Below, one piece after another: positions 16,256 through 23,345 of a DNA stretch of 64,000 nucleotides (positions within the stretch are counted from its first letter, which is position 1; each line of letters opens with the position of its first letter). The stretch lies in NCBI RefSeq assembly GCF_900604315.1, contig NZ_LR026979.1, positions 100,023 through 164,022 on the forward strand. The letters run 5' to 3'. A program made the translations under genes and the position numbers. This DNA is from [Erwinia] mediterraneensis (GTDB taxonomy: Bacteria > Pseudomonadota > Gammaproteobacteria > Enterobacterales > Enterobacteriaceae). The notes below the pieces were generated by a model. The model saw only the letters and a program-made list of their open reading frames with translations, was not told the DNA's origin and did no database searches.

Positions 16256-17713
16256 TCATGCGCCGGCGACCCGGCGCTGGCTGGCAGGAACCGCATCGGT
16301 GCGACGGGCAAGGGTCATGCCCAGGATTACGCCGACAGCGAGGCAAAATGCAATGCACAGGATCGCGACGATAAAGGCCTGCGTAAGTGTTGCCGGATCT
16401 GCGAACACGCCCGCCAGGCTGTAGAAAACCCCGCCGATTACCGCCACGCTGAGCGCCGTACTGACCTGCAGGGTTGAGCTGGCAATACCGGCGATCATGC
16501 CCGCATAAGCAGGCGCAACGCGGCCCGTGATCATCCGCATCAGCACCGGCATCGCGAACCCCTGTCCAAAACCAATCACAAAAAGGATGACGGCAAGCGG
16601 GGCTGATGCGGGCGTTACGCCGATCGGGGTTGTCGTGATCAACCCGGCCAGACCAGGCAGGCCGATCGCCTCCAGTGCCATACCGACTGGCGTAATCCAG
16701 GTGCCGAGGAGACGTTTACAGAGTGGCGTCGCCAGCGGCCCGAGCAAATAACCCGCCCCAAACGGCAGAAACACCAGGCCCGCGTTCAGGGCGTTCACCT
16801 GCAGCGCATTCTGCAGATAGATCGAGAACAGCAGAAAGAAGGCCCCGAGGGTATAGAACAACAGGGCGATTAACAGGGCGCGGCCCAGTCCCGGTGCGCG
16901 CAGGGCTGCGGGCTCGAGCAGCGGAGCGCCCCCGGTGCGGGCAAGATGACTTTCATAGCGCCAGAAAACCACTGCCATTGCAGGCGCTGCGGCGAGCGAC
17001 AGCCACGACCACAGCGGCCAACCCACTTCGCGTCCTTCGATCAGCGGCACGACCAGCAACGCCAGGGCCAGCATCGATAATCCCATACCGCCCGGATCCA
17101 GTTTGCCTGTCCGTTGTCCGTGTGTTTTCTTCAGGAGGGGAATACCGAACACTATGACCAGTATCGCCACCGGCAGATTGATGAGGAAAACCGTCCGCCA
17201 TCCCATGCCGAGCGGATCCAGCGAAATCAGAACGCCACCCAATGCCTGGCCGATCACCGCAGCCAGGCCAAACACCGCGCCATAGAGGCTGAGTGCCAGC
17301 GGCTTCTCCTTTTCGGGGAAGATCACCTGCACCGAAGCCAGCGCCTGAGGCGCCATGATTGCCGCCGACACCCCCTGCAAGGCGCGTCCGGCGATAAGTG
17401 CCCAGGGCGACCATGCGAGGCCGCACAATAGCGAGGCGGCGATAAATCCGAACAAGCCCAGGAAAAACATCCGCCCGCGACCATACAGATCACCCAACCG
17501 CCCGCCGGTAATCAGCGTCACGGCATACAGCGCGGCGTAACAGGAAATAATCAGTTGCTCGGCCGAAGACGAGGCGCCCAGCTCTCCTCTGATCGAAGGA
17601 AGCGTAACGTTAACAATGAAAAAATCGAGCGGCGGCAAAAAGGATCCCACCAACAGAACGCTAAACATCGCCCAGCGGCGAGGCTCGGGTATAGCCAGAT
17701 TATTTTGGGACAT
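16256..17713 (-). CDS. MFS drug efflux transporter, DHA2 (14-TM, EmrB/QacA-like) family
   Basis: 485 residues, length and hydrophobic pattern of a 14-segment DHA2 proton antiporter. Motif A-like 'GGRLGDLYGRGRMFFLGL' and motif C-like 'GALGG'-type glycine-rich segments in TM5 ('GLAAVIGQALGGVLISLD') are present. GAGG precedes ATG 17713. It lies 51 bp after the TetR gene with an 18-bp operator in the gap, so it is a repressed efflux pump, exporting a toxic compound that the EthD protein may help handle. Positions 16494-16578 recur at 14393-14477. Confidence 0.9.
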   Translation of the reverse strand: MSQNNLAIPEPRRWAMFSVLLVGSFLPPLDFFIVNVTLPSIRGELGASSSAEQLIISCYAALYAVTLITGGRLGDLYGRGRMFFLGLFGFIAASLLCGLAWSPWALIAGRALQGVSAAIMAPQALASVQVIFPEKEKPLALSLYGAVFGLAAVIGQALGGVLISLDPLGMGWRTVFLINLPVAILVIVFGIPLLKKTHGQRTGKLDPGGMGLSMLALALLVVPLIEGREVGWPLWSWLSLAAAPAMAVVFWRYESHLARTGGAPLLEPAALRAPGLGRALLIALLFYTLGAFFLLFSIYLQNALQVNALNAGLVFLPFGAGYLLGPLATPLCKRLLGTWITPVGMALEAIGLPGLAGLITTTPIGVTPASAPLAVILFVIGFGQGFAMPVLMRMITGRVAPAYAGMIAGIASSTLQVSTALSVAVIGGVFYSLAGVFADPATLTQAFIVAILCIAFCLAVGVILGMTLARRTDAVPASQRRVAGA

Positions 17714-17725
17714 AACGCCTCACTA

Positions 17726-17743
17726 TGGAACCGATTGGTTCCA
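17726..17743. promoter_or_regulatory. TetR operator, copy 2 (before the efflux gene)
   Basis: TGGAACCGATTGGTTCCA, 7-bp perfect arms around GATT, 13 bp upstream of the transporter start. The same element precedes the TetR gene at 18391. Confidence 0.75.
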
Positions 17744-17764
17744 AATAAGGTGTAAAAATAAGGA

Positions 17765-18361
17765 TCAGTCGAGAATACGCAGGGTGTGATCCACTATCCT
17801 GACCATATCCGCCTCAGATACACCAGTTTTTCCCAGCACACGCATTCCCTGCATCAGGCAGACCAGGGTGCGGGCCATCGCCTGCTCATCGCGATCGGGA
17901 ATTTCGCCACTTGCCTGGGCACGAACGATAGCCCCGGCAAAAAGTTGCTGCAGACGCCGGAACATGCGTCCTGTTCGCTCTGCAATCTCTGCATCCTGCG
18001 CAGCCATTTCCGTTGCCATGGCCACTACGAAGCAGCCGCGCCGCCCCTCCTGATTGGAGGAGAGGGCAGCATAGCGCAGCAGCGACTCACGAATTGCCGT
18101 CCGGGCAGAGCCCGGCTGCGACAGGATATCGGCAGTCGCTTTCAGGCCTGCGCTGATGTATTGATCCAGTGCCGCCAGCAGCAGTCCGCGCTTGTCGCCA
18201 AAGGCTTTGTAGAGGCTGCCGCGCGACAGCCCGGTGCCTGCGATCAGATCGGGCAGAGAGGCCCCTTCATAACCATGGTCCCAAAAGACGTTCATGGCGT
18301 CGCGTGCAGCATCGTTGAGGTCGAATTCGCGCGGACGTCCAGGGCCAGTCTGATTTGCCAT
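17765..18361 (-). CDS. TetR-family repressor of the adjacent efflux operon
   Basis: 198 residues; N-terminal helix-turn-helix at about 8-57 ('GRPREFDLNDAARDAMNVF', 'GLSRGSLYKAFGDKRGLLL'), C-terminal domain with 'QEGRRGCFVVAMATEM' as in NemR/AcrR-like repressors. First gene of the operon with the DHA2 pump and EthD protein. Near-identical operator sequences lie 30 bp upstream of its own start and between it and the pump, so autoregulation and control of the pump are both supported by sequence. Confidence 0.92.
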   Translation of the reverse strand: MANQTGPGRPREFDLNDAARDAMNVFWDHGYEGASLPDLIAGTGLSRGSLYKAFGDKRGLLLAALDQYISAGLKATADILSQPGSARTAIRESLLRYAALSSNQEGRRGCFVVAMATEMAAQDAEIAERTGRMFRRLQQLFAGAIVRAQASGEIPDRDEQAMARTLVCLMQGMRVLGKTGVSEADMVRIVDHTLRILD

Positions 18362-18390
18362 CGGTCATCCCGGTTAAAGTAAGGTGATAT

Positions 18391-18408
18391 GTGAACTGAT
18401 TGGTTCCT
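18391..18408. promoter_or_regulatory. TetR operator, copy 1 (before the TetR gene)
   Basis: GTGAACTGATTGGTTCCT matches the palindrome at 17726-17743 in 14 of 18 positions, including the whole right half GATTGGTTCC. The position 30 bp before the TetR start is right for autorepression. Confidence 0.7.
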
Positions 18409-18457
18409 ATTTTAGTGCTGGTCAGAAGAAGACGCAAGCGCCATGCCGCGGGCAATG

Positions 18458-18482
18458 AAAACAGCCTGCCGCTGGCAGGCTG
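18458..18482 (-). terminator. intrinsic terminator of the SDR gene
   Basis: CAGCCTGCC (18462-18470) and GGCAGGCTG (18474-18482) form a perfect 9-bp stem with a 3-nt loop, followed on the minus strand by TTTT, 14 bp after the SDR stop codon. Confidence 0.75.
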
Positions 18483-18495
18483 ATGGGAAGAGAAT

Positions 18496-19308
18496 TCAGA
18501 GTGGGGAAGCTGGCAGGGGGGCCTGATCGTAACCCCCCCAGACAGTCTGATCGAAATTAATCACAGAGCCTGTCATCAGGCCGGACTCTTCACTGGCGAG
18601 AAACGCCACGGCGCGGGCGACTTCTTCAGGTTGTATCAGGCGGCCAAAAGGTTGTTCAGCAGCGGCCTTTTGCAGCCAGTTATCTTCCGCGCCATGATAC
18701 TGTTTCATGATGCGGTCTTCGCCTTCAGACGCCATCCAGCCGATATTCAGGCCATTTACACGGATACGGTTGCGTAATAACGCATAGGCGGTATTACGGG
18801 TTAAGGTGGCCAGTGCGCCTTTGGATGAGCAGTAAGCCGCAATAAACGACTGCCCGGCCAGCGCTGACATTGAGCAGATGTTCACAATGCTTCCCTGAAT
18901 GTTTTCACGGCGCATTATCTTGATCGCTTCCTGCATCAGGAAAAACGGGCCGCGAACATTGGTTGCAAAAATCTGATCGAAAAGTTCAGGGTCTGTATCC
19001 AGAATGGTGCCGCGATCGGTCATGGCGGCCGCATTAACCAGGATATCCAGCCGACCATATAATTCATCTGTTCTGGCGATTAACTGCCGGCATTCTGCAA
19101 CGGATGTTAAATCCGTGCGGACAAAATCCACGCGGGTTTCACCTTCGGCGTTCAGTCTTGCCGCAAGGGCTTCACCTTTTTCCTGATTCCTGCCGCATAT
19201 CACCACACCGGCAGCACCCTGACGGATAAAATGAGAGGCGATCGCGGCACCCAATCCCTGTGTTCCGCCGGTGACCACGGCGACTTTTCCTGCTAACAAC
19301 ATTGTCAT
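18496..19308 (-). CDS. short-chain dehydrogenase/reductase (SDR), sugar or polyol dehydrogenase-like
   Basis: 270 residues. NAD(P)-binding 'VVTGGTQGLGAAIA', 'LVNAAAMTDRG' (NNAG variant), catalytic Ser in 'NICSMSALAGQ' and Y-x-x-x-K in 'AAYCSSKGAL' are all present. The start codon at 19308 overlaps the stop of an IolE-like remnant (TGATG), so this SDR was probably the downstream gene of a sugar/inositol operon whose upstream part has been lost. The substrate is unknown. A terminator follows directly. Confidence 0.85.
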   Translation of the reverse strand: MTMLLAGKVAVVTGGTQGLGAAIASHFIRQGAAGVVICGRNQEKGEALAARLNAEGETRVDFVRTDLTSVAECRQLIARTDELYGRLDILVNAAAMTDRGTILDTDPELFDQIFATNVRGPFFLMQEAIKIMRRENIQGSIVNICSMSALAGQSFIAAYCSSKGALATLTRNTAYALLRNRIRVNGLNIGWMASEGEDRIMKQYHGAEDNWLQKAAAEQPFGRLIQPEEVARAVAFLASEESGLMTGSVINFDQTVWGGYDQAPLPASPL

Positions 19309-19470
19309 CAGATTACTCCCTGAACGAGTGTGTATCCTGCCGCGCTTAGCGCAGGGGTGTCACAGCCAATACGGGTATACTGAAGGGCAAGGTATTTGGT
19401 TGGCCTGAACAGCCTCGACAACGAACCAGCCCCGGTAGCCTGCTTCAGCCAGCTTCTTGATATTATTTGA
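19308..19470 (-). pseudogene. C-terminal remnant of an IolE-like sugar-phosphate isomerase/epimerase
   Basis: 'NNIKKLAEAGYRGWFVVEAV' on the minus strand matches the C-terminal end of xylose-isomerase-like TIM barrels (IolE and relatives, '...GYEGW.VVEAEQDP...'). A one-base shift then gives 'KYLALQYTRIGCDTPALSAA' and 'GYTLVQGVI', the rest of the family tail, ending in a TGA that overlaps the SDR start. Only about 55 codons remain. Confidence 0.6.
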
Positions 19471-19792
19471 AAATCGACACAGCTTACGCCTGGTATGCGA
19501 TAAACCCCTTTCAGTCCAGCATCGGGGCGAGGCGTCTTTAAGTGAAAGGCAAGAGGCGCTCTGCGGTTTGTGCAGAATGCCGTAAAGCAGGATAACGATT
19601 AAGCCCGGATTTACCAACCCGCCGCTTCGTACGGATACTGAAAGCGTGAGCTCACCGGAATTTTATGGCAGGGCGCTGTTGCATCTGTCAGCTGAAGCGT
19701 TAAATGACGTAACCCGCCACTAGTGCGCATAATATTGATTATGTTAAATACACATTCACATCACGCTTTCTGATTACGGTTAAACCCAGTCC
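19471..19792. other. intergenic segment without a recognisable gene
   Basis: 322 bp between the IolE-like remnant and the toxin gene. No family similarity or clear repeat was seen. It probably contains further decayed sequence of the lost operon. Confidence 0.4.
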
Positions 19793-20080
19793 CTACCGCA
19801 TTCTCTCGCTGGCAAGGTTATAAACATTACTGCGCTCACGTTTACCAACAGCCACTACGGCAACGATCAGTTGATCATCTATTACCTGGTAAACCAGTCG
19901 AAAACCGGACGCCCGCAGTTTGATTTTGTAGCAGTCCTTGATCCCACGGAGTTTGGCAGATGGAATATGCGGATTCTCACAACACTTCTTCAGCTTTTTA
20001 GCAAATTGCTGCTGGAGAGTTTTGTCCAGCTTCTGCCACTCCTTGAAAGCTTCTTCCCTGAATTTGACCGTATAAGTCAC
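19793..20080 (-). CDS. RelE/ParE-superfamily toxin
   Basis: 95 residues, basic. The RelE pattern is clear: 'KFREEAFKEWQKLDKTLQQQ', 'PHIPSAKLRGIKDCYKIKLR', 'GFRLVYQVIDDQLIVAVVAV', 'GKRERSNVY'. RelE toxins cleave mRNA in the ribosomal A site; Lys/Arg residues of the central strands and the C-terminal Tyr are present. Its start overlaps the stop of the antitoxin gene by 4 bp (ATGA), so the pair is translationally coupled. Confidence 0.92.
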   Translation of the reverse strand: MTYTVKFREEAFKEWQKLDKTLQQQFAKKLKKCCENPHIPSAKLRGIKDCYKIKLRASGFRLVYQVIDDQLIVAVVAVGKRERSNVYNLASERMR

Positions 20081-20328
20081 AAGAAGGCGTCCAGATTGAC
20101 ATCCAGTAACTGCTGGTTGCTACGCTCATTCACTAATTTAACGAGATCCTGATCGTCCAGCGCATCAAGTATCTGTTCATAAAGTTCAGCAGGAACGCAA
20201 TAGAATGCGGGCTGGTTGCGGTTGAGAATGGCTACCGGGTAACCATCTCCTGCATTAACAGTGGCCATCGGATTTTTCTTCAGTTCGCTGACGCTGGCAC
20301 TGGTATCGCTTAAAATAATGTGTGGCAT
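20077..20328 (-). CDS. Phd/YefM (RelB-like) antitoxin
   Basis: 83 residues from ATG 20328, which has GGAG five bases upstream; a GTG two codons earlier overlaps that ribosome site and is less likely. The N-terminal half ('MPHIILSDTSASVSELKKNP') is the Phd/YefM DNA-binding fold and the C-terminal half should wrap the toxin. Immediately upstream is a perfect 21-bp inverted repeat, the probable conditional-cooperativity operator. Confidence 0.92.
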   Translation of the reverse strand: MPHIILSDTSASVSELKKNPMATVNAGDGYPVAILNRNQPAFYCVPAELYEQILDALDDQDLVKLVNERSNQQLLDVNLDAFL

Positions 20329-20336
20329 AGGCACTC

Positions 20337-20393
20337 CATGACTGGTTAACAGGTCTTTATCATAGCAGGATGAAGACCTGTTAACCAGTCATG
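20337..20393 (-). promoter_or_regulatory. perfect 21-bp inverted repeat, toxin-antitoxin operator/promoter
   Basis: Arms at 20337-20357 and 20373-20393 are exact reverse complements over 21 bp (core CTGGTTAACAGGTCTT), with a 15-bp spacer. A TATGAT -10 element on the minus strand lies at the inner edge of the left arm. The repeat ends 3 bp before the antitoxin ribosome site. Confidence 0.8.
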
Positions 20394-20516
20394 TCAGGTT
20401 CGCAGAAATCTGCGCGGCTTCAGACAGCAACTGGATATTGGCTGACCTTTTTCATGTCAGCATAAGCGCATCAGCGGATTGTCTGGCCTTCTGAATGTCC
20501 TTATGCAGATTCCCAT

Positions 20517-21227
20517 TCAGGCACCAAATGCACCATCTATCGTGTGCATAGCTCCCGTCACAAACGAGGCTTCTGGCCCGGCAAGCCATGCGACCATACC
20601 AGCCACTTCTTCCGGCCGGCCGTGGCGTTTAATAGCCATAAAACTGTGCATAAGCTCTTTCATCGGTCCTTCTGCCGGATTGGCATCCGTATCGACAGGA
20701 CCGGGCTGCACCACGTTTATCGTAATTCCGCGCGGCCCCAAATCCCGGGCCAGACCGCGTGCCAGCCCCTGCAGGGCTGATTTGCTGACAGCATAGGATG
20801 CCATTCCCGGTACAGGCATCCGGTCTCCATTTACAGAGCCGATTATAATGATACGGCCACCTTCTGGCATCTGACGGGCGGCTTCGACGGCGGCATGATA
20901 AGGCGCATGGATATTGATACGGAATAAGCGGTCTGTCGCGTCGCTGTCCTGCTCCAGCGCATCACCAAAGATCGCAATGCCTGCGTTGACTACCAACACA
21001 TCCAGTGGACCGGCATTACGCACCCGTTCAATCACAGCATCACGATCGGAACTGTCCGTCAGTACGGCTTTACTTCCGGTTTCCTGCGCCAGCTGTAGCG
21101 CCGCCTCACGCGACCCGGCATAGCTGAACACCACCAAAGCGCCTTCAGAGGCAAAACGCCGCACGATTGCTGCGCCAATACCCCGGCTCCCGCCCAGCAC
21201 CAGCACAGAATTGTTTAAAAATCGCAT
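20517..21227 (-). CDS. bdcA: BdcA, SDR-family biofilm-dispersal (cyclic-di-GMP-binding) protein
   Basis: 236 residues from ATG 21227; GAGGAA is six bases upstream, which favours this over the ATG at 21233. Blocks such as 'LGGSRGIGAAIVRRF', 'LFRINIHAPYHA', 'IIGSVNGDRMPVPGM' and the C-terminus 'GPEASFVTGAMHTIDGAF' are almost identical to E. coli BdcA (YjgI). The SDR motifs GxxxGxG and YAVSK are intact. In E. coli BdcA binds cyclic-di-GMP, promotes dispersal and is repressed by the divergent TetR protein BdcR. Here no bdcR is visible although operator palindromes flank the promoter. Confidence 0.92.
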   Translation of the reverse strand: MRFLNNSVLVLGGSRGIGAAIVRRFASEGALVVFSYAGSREAALQLAQETGSKAVLTDSSDRDAVIERVRNAGPLDVLVVNAGIAIFGDALEQDSDATDRLFRINIHAPYHAAVEAARQMPEGGRIIIIGSVNGDRMPVPGMASYAVSKSALQGLARGLARDLGPRGITINVVQPGPVDTDANPAEGPMKELMHSFMAIKRHGRPEEVAGMVAWLAGPEASFVTGAMHTIDGAFGA

Positions 21228-21247
21228 CCTCATTTCCTCAATAATAT

Positions 21248-21313
21248 TGTAGTGATCATTAAAATATTATTCAAAGGATCAGATTGTCAATGATTAATGT
21301 AGTGATCACTACA
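21248..21313 (-). promoter_or_regulatory. bdcA promoter flanked by two TetR-type operators
   Basis: TGTAGTGATCACTACA (21298-21313) is a perfect 16-bp palindrome, and TGTAGTGATCATTAAA (21248-21263) shares its left 11 bases. Between them on the minus strand lies TTGACA (21285-21290) followed after 17-18 bp by an AT-rich -10. A repressor bound at both sites would close the promoter. Confidence 0.7.
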
Positions 21314-21701
21314 ATAAGGTCGTATCCCCTGATACGTCTCTACCGGTTTGATCCGGAACGGTCGCTGGAAATTATGTAACTGTGCGGGGCGTTGATATAG
21401 GCGGGCTGCTCAGCAAAGAGACGTCATGGAAAATCCGGGTAAACCAGAGAGGCGGCTATGCGATTGCAACATGCGAGGATCGCCAGATCTGTCCGGAAGC
21501 TGCGAAATCTGATCTGGCGGGTCAGCGAGATTGGCTGGGGCATCTGCAATGCGCACAGTTTACCTGTCACCTGATTCGGCCTGTTCCTGAAAAGAGGGTT
21601 GAGCCGTGAACTGAGCCTTGCAGGATGCCAGCGGCTATTATCCAGAGGTCTGGCTGCGCAAGCTCAGTGATCACCGTTCAGGACCGGGTTAAATGCTTAT
21701 T
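21314..21701. other. intergenic region where a bdcR-like regulator would be expected but is absent
   Basis: 388 bp between the bdcA operators and the LacI-type gene. No TetR helix-turn-helix could be recognised in any frame, and the short open frames look random. Confidence 0.5.
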
Positions 21702-22724
21702 TCAGTCTGCGTGGTAATAGGGCCCGGTACAGACTGACTGACGTACAATCAATTTCCCGCTCATTAAAGGTAACGGTTTAACGTCCTCACCATCCAGCAT
21801 TCTGGATAACTGCATCAGCGCACTTGAGACCATTTCCTGAACAGGTACATGCACCGTTGTCAGAGCCGGAATAAAACAGGAGGCAACGGGGTTATCATCA
21901 AAACTCAATAAGGACACATCCCCGGGCAGCACTTTTCCTGCAGCATTCAGCGAATAAGCCGCCCCCATTGCCATATCGTCATTACTGGCCACTATGGCTG
22001 AAAAGGTCGCCTTTCTCTCTAATAATGCCATAGCGGCTCTTTTACCGCTGTCAATGGTCCAGCAGCCATCCAGTATTAATGAATCATTAACCGGAATATG
22101 GTTTTCCTTCAACGCCGCTAAATACCCCTTTAAGCGGCTGATACCCGTCCGGGAATTTTCGAGGCCTTTAATGAAGGCAATATCCCTGTGCCCCTGCCGG
22201 ATAAGGTAATTCACCGCATTGACAGTATCACTTTCATGATCCGCACAGACGGAGTATTGCGGAAATTTTTTCAGGCGGCGGTTAAGGATGATAAGGGGCT
22301 TACTGATTGTCGGAATAAGCGCGTCAAGATCCTCCACGCTCAGATATCTGGCATAAATGATGACAGCATCGCAGCGGCTGTCGACGAGGAAGCTGATAGC
22401 CTGTCGCTCCTGCCCGGCATTGTGCTTTCCATCGGCGAGCACCAGTTGCGAACCCAACTGTTCGGTCAGGGTTGCCACCTGAAACAGTAACTCACTGAAA
22501 AAAGGGCCATGATAAAGGGTGTTCGGCACCATCAGACCGATACTGTGGGAGCGATTGGTTGCCAGATTACGTGCCAGCAGATTTGGGCGATAACCCATCT
22601 CCTCTATCGCCAGCATCACTCTGTCACGAACCGTTTTGGAGACATAGTTGTGCCCGGCCAGTACGCGGGATACGGTTGCCTTTGAAACGCCAGCGCGTTT
22701 GGCAACATCTAGCATGGTAGTCAT
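21702..22724 (-). CDS. LacI-family repressor, AscG-like, of the beta-glucoside operon
   Basis: 340 residues. 'MTTMLDVAKRAGVSKATVSR' is the LacI helix-turn-helix and is nearly the same as E. coli AscG; 'GYRPNLLARNLATN' is the hinge region, and the sugar-binding core keeps 'SELLFQVATL', 'LLADGKH'-like and 'VASNDDMAMGA'. Divergent from the PTS operon, with two identical 18-bp operators in between, so it should repress that operon until a phosphorylated aryl- or alkyl-beta-glucoside (or glucose-6-P-like inducer) is present. Inducer identity is inferred from AscG. Confidence 0.9.
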   Translation of the reverse strand: MTTMLDVAKRAGVSKATVSRVLAGHNYVSKTVRDRVMLAIEEMGYRPNLLARNLATNRSHSIGLMVPNTLYHGPFFSELLFQVATLTEQLGSQLVLADGKHNAGQERQAISFLVDSRCDAVIIYARYLSVEDLDALIPTISKPLIILNRRLKKFPQYSVCADHESDTVNAVNYLIRQGHRDIAFIKGLENSRTGISRLKGYLAALKENHIPVNDSLILDGCWTIDSGKRAAMALLERKATFSAIVASNDDMAMGAAYSLNAAGKVLPGDVSLLSFDDNPVASCFIPALTTVHVPVQEMVSSALMQLSRMLDGEDVKPLPLMSGKLIVRQSVCTGPYYHAD

Positions 22725-22876
22725 TCAGTGTCCTTTTCAGCCCGGGTTTACATTGTAACTAAAAATCCTGCCGGTTAAACCGCCTTTTCTTTCTGCCATC
22801 AGCACGCCTGAACAGCATCTCTGTGACAGAGGAACACGAATGCAATTAAATTTCAGGCGTTTATTCATTGCAAATA

Positions 22877-22982
22877 TGAAACCGGTTGCAGATTTATCTT
22901 ATTTTTTCAGATTAATAATAAAACTCTTGATTGCGTTATGGATCACAAAAACAAAAACACAATCTGAAACCGGTTGCAGATT
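22877..22982. promoter_or_regulatory. two LacI-type operators and a CRP-like site before the PTS operon
   Basis: TGAAACCGGTTGCAGATT occurs identically at 22877-22894 and 22965-22982, 88 bp apart (about eight helical turns, suiting a repression loop). The core AAACCGGTT is a LacI-family palindrome. Between them TGCGT-N6-TCACA (22932-22947) resembles a CRP site. This fits a catabolite-activated, repressor-looped sugar operon. Confidence 0.8.
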
Positions 22983-23024
22983 CTGTTTTCGGTGCGTAAA
23001 AATTTAGCAAAAAAGGAGGGTTAC

Positions 23025-23345
23025 ATGGTTAAAATATTACTCTGTTGTTCTGCAGGAATGTCCACCAGCATGGTGGTTCAGAGAATGGAAAAGGCAGCAG
23101 TTCAGCTTGGTATTGACGCCAGCATTGCAGCAGTCGGAACAGAAGAATTCAGCGAAAAAATTGTTGACTACGACTGCTGCCTGCTTGGGCCACAAATAAA
23201 ATATAAGCTCACTGATTTCCAGAGCTGTGCGGGTGAATATAATAAACCCGTCGCCGTTATTAATACTATGGATTACGGTATGCTCAACGGTGAAAAAATT
23301 CTCAAATCTGCCCTTTCACTCATTGACTCTCACAGGGGGGCCTGA
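23025..23345 (+). CDS. PTS lactose/cellobiose-type enzyme IIB
   Basis: 106 residues from ATG 23025 preceded by AAAGGAGGG; an upstream in-frame start at 22974 lies inside an operator and lacks a ribosome site. 'VKILLCCSAGMSTSMV' carries the phosphorylatable Cys of the CxxGxST motif. It takes phosphate from IIA and gives it to the incoming beta-glucoside. Stop overlaps the IIC start (TGATG). Confidence 0.93.
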   Translation: MVKILLCCSAGMSTSMVVQRMEKAAVQLGIDASIAAVGTEEFSEKIVDYDCCLLGPQIKYKLTDFQSCAGEYNKPVAVINTMDYGMLNGEKILKSALSLIDSHRGA

